Origin: Micromonospora chokoriensis
GTDB lineage: Bacteria; Actinomycetota; Actinomycetes; Mycobacteriales; Micromonosporaceae
Reading direction: 5' to 3'
Assembly: GCF_900091505.1 (NCBI RefSeq)
Contig: NZ_LT607409.1
Location: 5,456,001-5,520,000 of the forward strand
DNA: 64,000 nt
Positions 1 through 8,756 of the stretch are shown here, piece by piece. Every line of letters starts with the position of its first letter. Position 1 is the stretch's first letter. The notes beneath the pieces are model-generated. The model searched no databases. It was given only the letters and a program-made list of their open reading frames with translations, and was not told where the DNA came from. The translations under genes were made by a program, and so were the position numbers.

Positions 1-2251
1 GCGAGGCGTAGTCGACAGCGACCCGCCGGGCCCGGACTCCGGCGTCCTCGCACCGGGTCAGGAAGGCTGCCACGGCGTCGGCCGGTCCGGCGACCACGAC
101 GGCGGACGGCCCGTTGACGGCGGCGATCGTCAGACCGTCGGCCAGCAGGTCCTCGACGGTGCGCAGCGGGGCGGTGACCGAGACCATGCCGCCGGTTCCG
201 GCGAGTCGGAGCAGGGCCCGGCTGCGCAGCGCGACGACCTTCGCGCCGTCGTCGAGGGACAGTGCGCCGGCCACGACCGCGGCGGCGATCTCGCCCTGCG
301 AGTGGCCGATCACGGCCGCCGGGGTGACGCCGTGGTCGCGCCAGAGTTCGGCGAGGGAGACCATCACGGCCCAGAGCGCCGGCTGGACCACGTCGACCCG
401 GTCCAGCAGGTTCGGGTCGTCGGAGCGGAGCACGTCGAGCAGGTTCCAGTCGACGTGCGGGTGCAGGGCGGCGGCGCAGGCGGCGATGCGGCCGGCGAAG
501 GCCGGTGCGGTGTCGAGCAGTTCGGCGGCCATGCCGCTCCACTGGGAGCCCTGGCCCGGGAAGACGAAGACCGCCTCGGCGTCCGCGACGGCGGTGCCGG
601 TGACGACGTCGGCATCGGTGCCGCCGCCGGCGAGGGCGGTCAGGCCGTCGCGGTGGCGCGGGCCGAGGACCACAGCGCGGTGGGAGAGCGTCGAGCGGGC
701 GGTACGCAGGGTGTGCGCGACGTCCACCGGTGCGGTTGCGACGCCGTCGAGGTGGGCGGCCAGCCGTGCCGCCTGGTCGCGTAGTGCGTCGGCGGTGCCG
801 GCGGAGATCAGCCAGGGAAGCTCCCCGGAGGTCGGGGCGACCGGCTCGGCCGGCTCGGGGGCCGGGGCCTCCTCCAGGATGACGTGGGCGTTGGTGCCGG
901 ACATGCCGAACGACGACACCCCGGCGCGGCGCGGCCGGTCCCCGGTCGGCCACTGACGCTCCTCGGTGAGCAGGCGTACGGTGCCGGCCGACCAGTCGAC
1001 GTGCGGGCTGGGTTCGTCGACGTGCAGGGTCCGGGGCAGCGTCTCGTGGCGCAGCGCCTCGACCATTTTGATCACACCGCCGACGCCCGCGGCGCCCTGC
1101 GAGTGCCCGAGGTTGGACTTGAGGGAGCCGAGCCACAGCGGACGGTCCTCGGGTCGGTCCTGACCGTAGGTGGCGATCAGCGCCTGGGCCTCGATCGGGT
1201 CGCCGAGGACGGTGCCGGTGCCGTGCGCCTCGACGGCGTCCACGTCGGCCGTGGTCAGCCCGGCGTTGGCCAGGGCTTGCAGCACGACGCGCTGCTGGGC
1301 GGGGCCGTTGGGGGCGGTGAGCCCGTTGGAGGCGCCGTCCTGGTTGACGGCGGAGCCGCGCAGCACCGCCAGGACGGGGTGACCGTTGCGCTGGGCGTCG
1401 CCGAGCCGTTCCAGCATGAGCAGGCCGACCCCCTCGGACCAGCCGGTGCCGTCCGCGGCGGCGGCGAACGACTTGCACCGCCCGTCGGGTGCGAGGCCGC
1501 GTTGGCGGCTGAAACCGATGAAGGCGGTCGGCGAGGCGAGGATCGTGGCGCCGCCGGCCAGGGCCAGGTCGCACTCGCCCAGGCGCAGCGCCTGACCGGC
1601 GAGGTGCAGGGCGACCAGCGACGACGAGCAGGCGGTGTCCAGGGTGACGGCCGGGCCCTCCAGGCCCAGCAGGTACGCGACCCGACCGGAGATGACGCTG
1701 GGCGCGGTGCCGGTGAGGAAGTAACCCTCGCTGCCCTCGGGTGGGTTCTGCTGAAGCAGTGAGACGTAGTCCTGGGTGCTCGGGGTGCCGGCGAAGATGC
1801 CGGTGCGGGTGCCGCGCAGCTGGTGCGGGTCGATACCGGCCCGTTCGGTGGCCTCCCAGGCGGTCTCCAACAGCAGCCGCTGCTGCGGGTCCATGGCCAT
1901 CGCCTCGCGCGGGCTGACCCCGAAGAACTCGGCGTCGAAGGCGGCCAGGTCGGGCAGGAAGCCGCCGTCGCGGGTGTAGCAGGTGCCCGGGTTGTCGGGG
2001 TCGGGGTGGTAGAGCCCGTCGAGGTCCCAGCCCCGGTCGGTGGGGAACGCGCCGATGCCGTCGCGCCCGTCGGCGACCAGCTGCCAGAGGTCCTCGGGGC
2101 TGCGCACACCGCCGGGATAGCGGCAGGCCATTCCGATCAGGGCGATCGGCTCGGAGCCGGCCGATTCCAGTTCCCGAATGCGTTGACGCGCCTTGTGCAG
2201 GTCGGTCGTGACCCATTTCAGATAGTCCCGGAGCGTTTCTTCGCTTGCCAT
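1..2251 (-). CDS. Modular type I polyketide synthase, N-terminal part (docking-KS-AT), runs off left edge
   Basis: The first 750 codons of a PKS subunit are seen; the gene continues beyond base 1. Residues 1-30 (MASEETLRDYLKWVTTDL...) form a charged helix typical of a class 1 N-terminal docking domain, so this subunit accepts a chain from an upstream PKS protein rather than loading it. The ketosynthase follows (about 33-460) with DTACSSS (Cys208), EAHGTGT (His343) and the later GHSQGAAG motif, so it looks active. The acyltransferase starts near residue 570 with a GQGSQW motif. It carries RVDVVQ, GHSQGE (Ser651) and a final Tyr748-Ala-Ser followed by a codon starting with C, consistent with YASH. 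All three signatures indicate methylmalonyl-CoA as extender. The start is ATG 2251 behind GAGGTGG. KR/DH/ER/ACP domains cannot be judged from this window. Confidence 0.97.
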   Translation of the reverse strand, partial: MASEETLRDYLKWVTTDLHKARQRIRELESAGSEPIALIGMACRYPGGVRSPEDLWQLVADGRDGIGAFPTDRGWDLDGLYHPDPDNPGTCYTRDGGFLPDLAAFDAEFFGVSPREAMAMDPQQRLLLETAWEATERAGIDPHQLRGTRTGIFAGTPSTQDYVSLLQQNPPEGSEGYFLTGTAPSVISGRVAYLLGLEGPAVTLDTACSSSLVALHLAGQALRLGECDLALAGGATILASPTAFIGFSRQRGLAPDGRCKSFAAAADGTGWSEGVGLLMLERLGDAQRNGHPVLAVLRGSAVNQDGASNGLTAPNGPAQQRVVLQALANAGLTTADVDAVEAHGTGTVLGDPIEAQALIATYGQDRPEDRPLWLGSLKSNLGHSQGAAGVGGVIKMVEALRHETLPRTLHVDEPSPHVDWSAGTVRLLTEERQWPTGDRPRRAGVSSFGMSGTNAHVILEEAPAPEPAEPVAPTSGELPWLISAGTADALRDQAARLAAHLDGVATAPVDVAHTLRTARSTLSHRAVVLGPRHRDGLTALAGGGTDADVVTGTAVADAEAVFVFPGQGSQWSGMAAELLDTAPAFAGRIAACAAALHPHVDWNLLDVLRSDDPNLLDRVDVVQPALWAVMVSLAELWRDHGVTPAAVIGHSQGEIAAAVVAGALSLDDGAKVVALRSRALLRLAGTGGMVSVTAPLRTVEDLLADGLTIAAVNGPSAVVVAGPADAVAAFLTRCEDAGVRARRVAVDYAS

Positions 2252-2556
2252 ACGATGCCACCTCTTCAAGGCAGAGCGACCCGGAATGAGCTGGGCCGGA
2301 ATACGACGATCCGCAATCAGGACGCTATGGTCGCCCTGGTGGGCCAACAACCCCTGCGGGGTCACGGCGGACCCTCGCGCGCCCCGACGGCACCCCGATA
2401 CCGGCCAGCCGATAGGGGTAGGTAGGGGATATCTACGGGGGTGGCGTCCAGGTCATTCTCAATACACAAAGCACGGAGCAGAGCGGGATGGCAGTGAGGA
2501 AGCGCCGACCCGGGCTCCGCCGGAAGGACCGGGTGACTCTTCGGGAAGGCAGAACA
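2252..2556. promoter_or_regulatory. Divergent promoter region between the PKS gene and the DUF5988-like gene
   Basis: 305 bases without a credible gene separate the divergent PKS (-) and small-protein (+) starts. The notable part is 2395-2440: CCGATA at 2395, CCGATAG at 2409, then GATAGGGGTAGGTAGG (2411-2426) and a GATATC. A very similar 16-mer sits at 11115-11130, upstream of the secreted peptide gene; see findings. Exact -10/-35 elements are not obvious. Confidence 0.55.
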
Positions 2557-2931
2557 ATGACCACTACGCTGTTGACGCCGATCGATGCTCCTACTGACCC
2601 GTTCGGCCCGCCGGCCGATCTGAGCAGGTTCCTGGGTCAGCACTACTTCAGCCACGACGCCGCGAACCCGGCGACCAACCCGCCGCTGGATTTCGAGAAG
2701 GCGGCGTTCCAGTCCCCGACCGTGGTGACCGCCGAGCAGCTCACCTCCGTGGTGCAGGTGATGCTCGTCGGTGGACCCCCGGCGATCCCGCGCAGCCTCG
2801 TCGTCAGCAAGACGCTGGCGGCGAACGAGAAGCTGAAGATCTGCTACCTGGACGGGTACGAGCACTTCGAGCGCGACGCGGAGCTGGGCGACGTGTTCGT
2901 CTGGTCGATGCGTACCGCGATGGCCTTCTGA
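2557..2931 (+). CDS. Small DUF5988-like protein next to PKS
   Basis: 124-aa cytosolic protein without signal peptide or membrane segment. The C-terminal 60 residues carry the pattern VMLVGGPPAIP...GYEHFE...VFVW..RTAMA, which resembles the DUF5988 family of small actinobacterial proteins (GGP..P / GYEHF / W..RT..A); this is recognition by eye. The N-terminal half is Pro/Asp-rich and not recognised. Start ATG 2557 was chosen over an upstream in-frame start because AAGG lies 7 bases before it. It is transcribed divergently from the PKS and ends just before a strong bidirectional terminator, so it is probably monocistronic. Function unknown; its position suggests a role in, or co-regulation with, polyketide production. 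Confidence 0.75.
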   Translation: MTTTLLTPIDAPTDPFGPPADLSRFLGQHYFSHDAANPATNPPLDFEKAAFQSPTVVTAEQLTSVVQVMLVGGPPAIPRSLVVSKTLAANEKLKICYLDGYEHFERDAELGDVFVWSMRTAMAF

Positions 2932-2940
2932 CACACGCGC

Positions 2941-2992
2941 CGCCGGCCTCGGTGCCACGGCCCCCGCGGGGGCCGTGGCGCCGAGGCCGGCG
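2941..2992. terminator. Bidirectional terminator, 52-nt near-perfect palindrome
   Basis: Two 26-nt halves pair throughout with a single G-T wobble (core GGCCCCCGCGGGGGCC). It lies between the convergent DUF5988-like gene (ends 2931) and the ABC permease (ends 3011), so it can stop both transcripts. Confidence 0.85.
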
Positions 2993-3010
2993 GCGTCGGT
3001 GCGGGCGAGG

Positions 3011-3763
3011 TCAGGCGAGCTGGCGGCGCAGCAGCCGCAGGGACCAGGTGGTGCTGAGGACCAGCAGGCCGATCGCGACCGCCACGCCGATCAGCACGAC
3101 CTGCTGGTCGTAGTGGCCGCTGATCAGCTCCCGCTCGGCCTCGACGACGTAGCTGAGCGGGTTGACCCGCGACAGGTAGTACAGCCAGTCCGGGGCGCGG
3201 TCCATCGGCAGCAGCACACCGGACAGCAGCATCAGCGGCACGACGATGCCGCTGACCACCGGGGCCAGGGCGAACTCGTGCTTGAGCTTGAGCGCCAGGC
3301 CGTAGGAGGTGAAGCCGACCGCGACCGCGGTGACGGCGAGCAGGACCAGCCCGGCCAGGATCGGCAGTACGTCAGCCCGGAAGCCGAGGATGAACGCGAG
3401 ACCGATCATCAGGACCGCCTGCACGAGCAGGAGCACCACGTCCTTGAGGACCCGGCCGGTGAGCAGGGCGACCCGGCTGAGCGGGGTGACCTGCATCCGC
3501 TCCAGCACGCCGGAGCGGGTGTCCGGGATTAGCGAGAAGCCGGCGTTGGCGGTGATGAACAGGGCGAGCTGGATGAGCATGCCGGGGACGAACCACTGCC
3601 AGGAGCTGAGGCCGCTCTCGTCGGTGGTGTCGCTGAGCAACGGCCCGAACAGGACCAGGTAGACCAGGGGTACGGCGACACCGACGATCAGTGTGCCGGG
3701 GCTACGGAGGGCGGGACGAACCGCCCGGTCGAACGTCAACCAGGTGTCTCGCAGGAACGACAT
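3011..3763 (-). CDS. ABC-2 type drug efflux permease (DrrB-like)
   Basis: About 250-aa integral membrane protein with six predicted hydrophobic segments (for example VGVAVPLVYLVLF, LAGLVLLAVTAVAVGF, GIVVPLMLLSGVLLP). This is the ABC2_membrane/DrrB type, in which a dimer forms the pore of an exporter for anthracyclines, macrolides and similar compounds. A GTG at 3775 is possible, but ATG 3763 (MSFLRDTW) has GAGG at the right distance and is preferred. It starts about 15 bases after the stop of the ATPase gene, so the two are one operon. Likely role: export of and self-resistance to the polyketide. Substrate is inferred from context only. Confidence 0.9.
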   Translation of the reverse strand: MSFLRDTWLTFDRAVRPALRSPGTLIVGVAVPLVYLVLFGPLLSDTTDESGLSSWQWFVPGMLIQLALFITANAGFSLIPDTRSGVLERMQVTPLSRVALLTGRVLKDVVLLLVQAVLMIGLAFILGFRADVLPILAGLVLLAVTAVAVGFTSYGLALKLKHEFALAPVVSGIVVPLMLLSGVLLPMDRAPDWLYYLSRVNPLSYVVEAERELISGHYDQQVVLIGVAVAIGLLVLSTTWSLRLLRRQLA

Positions 3764-3776
3764 GGGGATCCTCACT

Positions 3777-4745
3777 TCACAGGCCCGGCATCGCCGGGGC
3801 GGTCTCGCTGTCGCGCAGGCTGCGCCCGGTGACGGTCAGGAACACGTCGTCGAGTGTCGGCCGGCTGGTCTGCACCGAGAACACGTCGACGTCGTTGCGG
3901 TCGAGTTCGCGCAGGAGGCCGGGCAGGACGCTGTCGCCGCGGGCGATGCGGAACCGCACCGTCGTGCCGTCGACGGTGACCTCCTTGGCCCCGTCGAGGC
4001 GTTCGGCGGCGGTGGCGGTCTGCGCGGGTGCGGAGGTTTCCACTGTCACCAGGTCCCCGTTGACCTGGGCCTTCAGCTCGTCGGCGGTGCCTTCGGCGAC
4101 GATCCGGCCGCCGTCGATGACGAGGATCCGGTCGCAGAGGCTGTCGGCCTCGTCCAGGTAGTGGGTGGTGAGGAAGACCGTCGTCTCGTGCTCGCGGCGC
4201 AGGTTGCGGATGTGGTCCCACAGGTTGCTGCGGCTCTGCGGGTCCAGTCCGGTGGACGGCTCGTCGAAGAACACCACCGGCGGCCGGTGCAGCACCCCCA
4301 TCACGATGTCGATGCGCCGCTTCTGACCGCCGGAGAGGGCGCCGATCATGCGGTCCTCCAGGCCGGCCAGGTCGTACTGCTCCAGCATCTCGCCGACCCG
4401 GGTACGGGCGGCCGAGGCGGACAGCCCCTGCAACCGGGCGTGGGTGACCAGCTCCTCGCGGACCTTGTACTCGACGCCGGCCGAGGAGTTCTGGCCGACG
4501 TAGCCGATCAACCTGCGGACTCCGGCGGGATCGCTGAGCAGGTCGCAGCCGCCGATGTTGGCCTCGCCGGAGGTGGGCCGCAGCAACGTGGTCAGCATCC
4601 GCAGGGTGGTGGACTTGCCCGCCCCGTTGGGGCCGAGGAAGCCGACCATCTCGCCGGACGAGACGTCGAGGTCGATGCCACGCACGGCCTCGACGGTGAA
4701 CTTGTTGATCTGGAACGTCTTGGTCAGACCCCGCGCCTTGATCAT
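3777..4745 (-). CDS. ABC transporter ATP-binding protein (DrrA-like)
   Basis: 322-aa soluble ATPase of the daunorubicin-resistance (DrrA) subfamily. Walker A GPNGAGKST lies at residues 38-46, the Q-loop (YVGQNSS) near 88, the signature LSGGQKRR near 138 and Walker B VVFFDEPSTGLD near 160, followed by the switch His in TTHYLDEAD. The C-terminal 100 residues form the DrrA-type extension (LDDVFLTVTG). It powers the permease encoded immediately downstream. Start ATG 4745 lies 7-9 bases after GGAGA. Divergent from the metallophosphoesterase gene, with about 213 bases between them. Confidence 0.93.
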   Translation of the reverse strand: MIKARGLTKTFQINKFTVEAVRGIDLDVSSGEMVGFLGPNGAGKSTTLRMLTTLLRPTSGEANIGGCDLLSDPAGVRRLIGYVGQNSSAGVEYKVREELVTHARLQGLSASAARTRVGEMLEQYDLAGLEDRMIGALSGGQKRRIDIVMGVLHRPPVVFFDEPSTGLDPQSRSNLWDHIRNLRREHETTVFLTTHYLDEADSLCDRILVIDGGRIVAEGTADELKAQVNGDLVTVETSAPAQTATAAERLDGAKEVTVDGTTVRFRIARGDSVLPGLLRELDRNDVDVFSVQTSRPTLDDVFLTVTGRSLRDSETAPAMPGL

Positions 4746-4958
4746 CGGTGGTCTCCTCTCGACAGGGATCCCACCGTCGGCGGAAATCCTCGAAACGGCG
4801 CTGGTACCGGCATTCGCCTATCGCAACCAGCATCGAGAGCGGCCTGTACGCGGACAACCCTTAGCGGGCCCCCTAGCGCCCGTAGCCCAGCTCAGACTGC
4901 CCGAGAACCGGTTCGCGAGCGTTTCGGGCGGTGCCGGTGCGCGCCTAGGATCGGCGGT

Positions 4959-5816
4959 GTGAGTGCTCCCGGTACGGTTCCGCACGGCAGGTTGTTGGCG
5001 ATCAGTGATCTGCACGTCGGGTATGCCCGCAACCGGGAGACAGTGCTGGGGCTGCGCCCGGGCCACGCCGACGACTGGCTGATCGTCGCCGGCGACGTCG
5101 GCGAGAAGATGGCCGATGTCCAGTGGGCGCTGACACTGCTCGCCGAGCGCTTCGCGACGGTGATCTGGGTGCCGGGCAACCACGAGCTGTGGACGCCCGC
5201 CGACGACCCGGTGCAGCTGCGCGGCGAGCAGCGCTACCGCGACCTCGTACGCAGGTGCCGCGATCTGGGCGTCGTCACACCCGAGGACGACTTCCCGGTG
5301 TGGCGTGGGGCCGGCGGCCCGGTGGTCGTGGTGCCGCTGTTCGTGCTCTACGACTACACGTTCCGTCCACCGGGGACCACCAAGGAGCAGGCGCGGCACT
5401 GGGCCGAGTCGGCCGGGATCGTCTGCACCGACGAGTTCCTGCTGCACACGGACCCCTACCCGGGAGCTGACGACTGGTGCCGGGCCCGGCTGCGGGAGAC
5501 CGAGCGCCGTCTCGCCCAGTGCGACCCGGGGCTGCCGACGGTGCTGGTCAACCACTTCCCGTTGACCCGGGAGCCGACGTGGGTGCTGCGCTACCCGCAG
5601 TTCGCCCAGTGGTGCGGCACCACCGGCACCGCGACGTGGCACCTGGACCACCGGGCGGCGGTGGTGGTCTACGGCCATCTGCACATCCCCCGGACGACGG
5701 TGGAGGACGGCGTCCGTTTCGAGGAGGTCTCCCTCGGCTACCCCCGCGAACAGGACCTGTACGGCCGGCACGGTGACCCGCTGCGGGTCATCCTTCCCGC
5801 GCCCGAGCCGTCCTGA
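4959..5816 (+). CDS. Metallophosphoesterase, PptH-like (candidate ACP phosphopantetheine hydrolase)
   Basis: 285-aa calcineurin-like phosphoesterase. Metal-binding motifs in order: ISDLHVGY (D-x-H), VAGDVGEK (GD), PGNHELW (GNHE), VNHFPL (H) and VVYGHLHIPR (GHxH); the set is complete. The sequence type resembles the actinobacterial enzymes encoded beside Sfp-type phosphopantetheinyl transferases. The known member is M. tuberculosis PptH (Rv2795c, next to PptT), which removes 4'-phosphopantetheine from acyl carrier proteins. No transferase gene is adjacent here. GTG 4959 with AGGA eight bases upstream is chosen; the open frame extends far upstream but only antisense to drrA. Activity on carrier proteins is inference. 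Confidence 0.85.
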   Translation: MSAPGTVPHGRLLAISDLHVGYARNRETVLGLRPGHADDWLIVAGDVGEKMADVQWALTLLAERFATVIWVPGNHELWTPADDPVQLRGEQRYRDLVRRCRDLGVVTPEDDFPVWRGAGGPVVVVPLFVLYDYTFRPPGTTKEQARHWAESAGIVCTDEFLLHTDPYPGADDWCRARLRETERRLAQCDPGLPTVLVNHFPLTREPTWVLRYPQFAQWCGTTGTATWHLDHRAAVVVYGHLHIPRTTVEDGVRFEEVSLGYPREQDLYGRHGDPLRVILPAPEPS

Positions 5817-5888
5817 CCTCCGCCGACCGGCGACCCCTCCTGCGCGGCCCGCACACCGACGGCCCGCGCGCATCGCCCACACACACCG

Positions 5889-5923
5889 CGGCCCCGACCG
5901 CGCGGTGACGCGGTGCGGGGCCG
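5889..5923. terminator. Bidirectional terminator hairpin
   Basis: Arms CGGCCCCGACCGCG (5889-5902) and CGCGGT-G-CGGGGCCG (5909-5923) pair with one bulged G around a 6-nt loop. It lies between the convergent metallophosphoesterase (ends 5816) and the LAL regulator (ends 5936). Confidence 0.75.
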
Positions 5924-5935
5924 GGGTACGCGGGG

Positions 5936-8710
5936 TCAGACGGTCGCGGACAGGTCGAGTTCGAGGTGCGCCGGCAGGTCGGTACGCCCCACCACGCCGA
6001 GCTTGCGGTAGATGCGCGTCAGGTGCTGCTCCACGGTGCTCACAGTGATATAGAGCTTGTCGGAGATCTCCCGGTTGGTGTAGCCGATCGCCGCCAGGGC
6101 GGCCACCCGGCGTTCGGCGTCGCTGAGCATCGCGGCACTGCCGGTGACGCTGGGCTGCGCCGCGGCGGTTTCCCTGTCGTCCCAGCCGATGTCCCGCGAG
6201 AGCCGGCGCAGCAGAGGCTGCGCGTCGCACTCCTCCGCCAGTGCCCGCGCCCGCCGGCCGATCATTCCCGCGCGCCGCGACTCACCGAGCGCGTGGTACG
6301 CCTCGGTCAGGTCGACGAGCACCCGGGAGTGCTCGTACCGGTCGGCGCCGGACTGCAACAGGTCGGCCGCCTGCCGCAGCAGCATCGGTCGGTGCCGCAG
6401 CTGGCTGGTCGCGGCGAGCAGGCGCAGCGCGGAGCCGTGGACGCGCGGCATGTCCTTGCCGCACCGCCCCAACTGGTCCTCGATGAGCCGGCGGGCCTGG
6501 TCGGGGCGTCCCATCCGCAGCAGGGTCTCGGCGGCGTCGGTGCGCCAGGCGACCAGGCCCGGCGCGTCCAACTCCCAGGTGGTCATCAGTTCACCGCACT
6601 TCTGGAAGTCCCGGAGCGCGAGCGGCAGGTGGCCGGTCGCCATGCTGTAGCGACCACGGGCGTGCAGGTAGTGCAGCCCGTACCGGGTCTGGAACATGGT
6701 CTCCGGAACCGGCTGGTCCAGCCACTCGGACACCTCGTCGAAGCGACCCATCGCGGTGCAGGCCGTGACGAGGCTGGCCAGCGGCACGCCGACGCCCACA
6801 CCCCAACTGCTCGGCGGCATGATCTCCAGGGCCAGGCGGGCGTGCCGGGCCGCGCCGGGCAGGTCACCGAGCCGGAGCGCGACCTCTGCCCGGATCGCGG
6901 CGAGACGGGCCTGCCGGCTGGGGGCCCGCCGGGTGTGCGCCTCCTCGATGAACAGGTCGCACCAGGGCGCCGCCTGTTCGGCGTGCCCCCCGTAGGTGAG
7001 GGTGAGCAGGGCGCTCTCCACGGTGTCCAGGCTCATCTCGTCGAGCCGGGAGCTGCGCAGGATGCGTTCGACGACGACTGCCACGTTCTCCGACGGGGTG
7101 GCGCTGAGCACCGTGGACAGTGCGTTGGCCGCCTCCAGGCGACGGCTCGCCGAGACCGTGGTGACGGTCACCGGCGCCGGCCGGAAGTGCTGGGCCAGTG
7201 GCGTGAACGAGCAGCGCAGCCAGGGCCGGGTCATGGCCAGTTCGCCGGCGGCGGCCGGGTCGAGGTCCACTCCGGTGGCGGCGAGGTGCTCCAGGATCAC
7301 CTCCGCCTCGGCGAGCTGCCCGTGCCACAGCAGCGCCTTGGCCAGGATCACCGCGTCGCTGCCCTGGAGGAAACCCTTGTCCAGTGCGCCGGCGAGTTCG
7401 GGCAGGTAACTGCTGGAGGTGCTGGGGTTGACCCGCCACTCGGCGCGTACCAGAGTGGTCATGATCTTGATTTTCTGCCGTTCGTCGGTGCAGGCCCGCC
7501 AGGCCAGCTTGAGGTAGCTGACGGCCGACTCCACCTGGCCCTCCCGCAGGGCCTGCCGGGCGGCGTCCTCCAGCGCCGCCACTCCCCACGCCTCGCCGGC
7601 CTCCTTGGCGCCCAGCAGGTGCTCGGCCACGACCCGCGCCGACGCCCCGCCGTCGTAGGCGAGCACCGCCGCGCGTCGGTGCAGCTCCGCCCGCTCGTCC
7701 TGGTCGAACCCGGCGAGCACGGCGGCCGCGGCCACCGGGTGCCGGAACCCGCCGAGGGTGAAGATGCCGGCCGTGGTCAGCGCCCGCATGGCCTGCGCGA
7801 CCACCCCGGCGTCGGTACGCAGGAGCCGGTCGAGCGCCTCGGTGTCGGCGAGCACCGCCACCCCGCGAGCGACCTCCAGCAGCTGCGGTTCGCCACGGCG
7901 CAGACAGGACACGACGGCCTGGGCGTACCGCTCCCCCACCACCACCTCGTCCGGCTCGGTGCCGGTCTCCTCGGTCGCGGCCTGGTAGTCCTCCAGCAGG
8001 CCGTTGACCAGGAGCGGGTTGCCGCCGGTGAGCTGGTACCACTGGCCGCCCAGCCGTTCGGCGACCTCCGCGCCGACCGTCTCGGCGGCGAACTGCTGCA
8101 CGCCGAGGCCGGTGAGCGGTGTCAGCTTGATCCGGCTTCCGTGCCCCGGACGCAGCAGCTCCGCCTGCCAGGACGGGTCGGCGCTGCGCCCGAACTCGGT
8201 CTGGGTGAAGGCGACCAGGACCGGCGCGAACCGGGCGCGCCGCGCCAGGTACGCCAGGCAGACCACCGAGGCGCGGTCGGCGTGGTGCACGTCGTCGACG
8301 AGCAGCGCCAGCGGATAGCGTTCGGCCAGTTCCAGCAGGATGGTGCAGAGCCCGTGCACGATCTGCACGTCGATGTGCTCGTTGTCGTCCCGGTTGTCGG
8401 CGGCCAGGGCCGCGACGGTGCCCTCGTGCAGCAGGCTCATCGCCCGCTCACGCTCGCGGTCCTGCAGGGGCGCGTCGTGAAAGAGCTGGCTGAGCAGCGC
8501 CAGGGGCAGGTTGCGCTCGGCGTGGGCGCCGCTCGCGGTGACCGCCAGGGCACCGAAGTCGACGGCCCGGTCGGCCAGGGTGTGCAGGAGTTCGCTCTTG
8601 CCGGTGCCGACGGTACCGGTGATCATCGCCACCCGGCCACGGCCCGCGACCGCCTCGGTGAGCAGGCCCTCCAGGGCTGTCACCGCCTTGTCTCTCTCTA
8701 CGAGTCCCAT
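5936..8710 (-). CDS. LAL-family (large LuxR) transcriptional regulator
   Basis: 924-aa regulator. An N-terminal AAA-type ATPase has Walker A GTVGTGKSE (around residues 32-40) and Walker B LALLVDDVHHAD (around 135-146). A long helical, TPR-like middle follows. A C-terminal LuxR-type HTH occupies about 855-915 (LSDAERRVAALAAIGYTNREIS...TVSTVEQHLTRIYRKLGV). LAL proteins are common pathway-specific activators of macrolide and other polyketide clusters. ATG 8710 is used. The gene starts 46 bases after the leuA stop, so it may be the last gene of a TTR-leuA-LAL operon. Likely target promoters are those of the PKS region (inference). Confidence 0.95.
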   Translation of the reverse strand: MGLVERDKAVTALEGLLTEAVAGRGRVAMITGTVGTGKSELLHTLADRAVDFGALAVTASGAHAERNLPLALLSQLFHDAPLQDRERERAMSLLHEGTVAALAADNRDDNEHIDVQIVHGLCTILLELAERYPLALLVDDVHHADRASVVCLAYLARRARFAPVLVAFTQTEFGRSADPSWQAELLRPGHGSRIKLTPLTGLGVQQFAAETVGAEVAERLGGQWYQLTGGNPLLVNGLLEDYQAATEETGTEPDEVVVGERYAQAVVSCLRRGEPQLLEVARGVAVLADTEALDRLLRTDAGVVAQAMRALTTAGIFTLGGFRHPVAAAAVLAGFDQDERAELHRRAAVLAYDGGASARVVAEHLLGAKEAGEAWGVAALEDAARQALREGQVESAVSYLKLAWRACTDERQKIKIMTTLVRAEWRVNPSTSSSYLPELAGALDKGFLQGSDAVILAKALLWHGQLAEAEVILEHLAATGVDLDPAAAGELAMTRPWLRCSFTPLAQHFRPAPVTVTTVSASRRLEAANALSTVLSATPSENVAVVVERILRSSRLDEMSLDTVESALLTLTYGGHAEQAAPWCDLFIEEAHTRRAPSRQARLAAIRAEVALRLGDLPGAARHARLALEIMPPSSWGVGVGVPLASLVTACTAMGRFDEVSEWLDQPVPETMFQTRYGLHYLHARGRYSMATGHLPLALRDFQKCGELMTTWELDAPGLVAWRTDAAETLLRMGRPDQARRLIEDQLGRCGKDMPRVHGSALRLLAATSQLRHRPMLLRQAADLLQSGADRYEHSRVLVDLTEAYHALGESRRAGMIGRRARALAEECDAQPLLRRLSRDIGWDDRETAAAQPSVTGSAAMLSDAERRVAALAAIGYTNREISDKLYITVSTVEQHLTRIYRKLGVVGRTDLPAHLELDLSATV

Positions 8711-8756
8711 GTGGATTTCCCCCAGGTCTGAAATGGTGAACGGCCTCGAACGGTGT

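Noticed and set aside
3693..4958. Long plus-strand open frame upstream of the metallophosphoesterase
   Set aside because: It is antisense to the intact exporter genes, has no family features, and a better GTG start with ribosome site lies at 4959.
5966..8731. 921-codon plus-strand open frame
   Set aside because: Exact mirror of the LAL regulator gene; Gly/Arg/His-rich composition typical of high-GC antisense frames.
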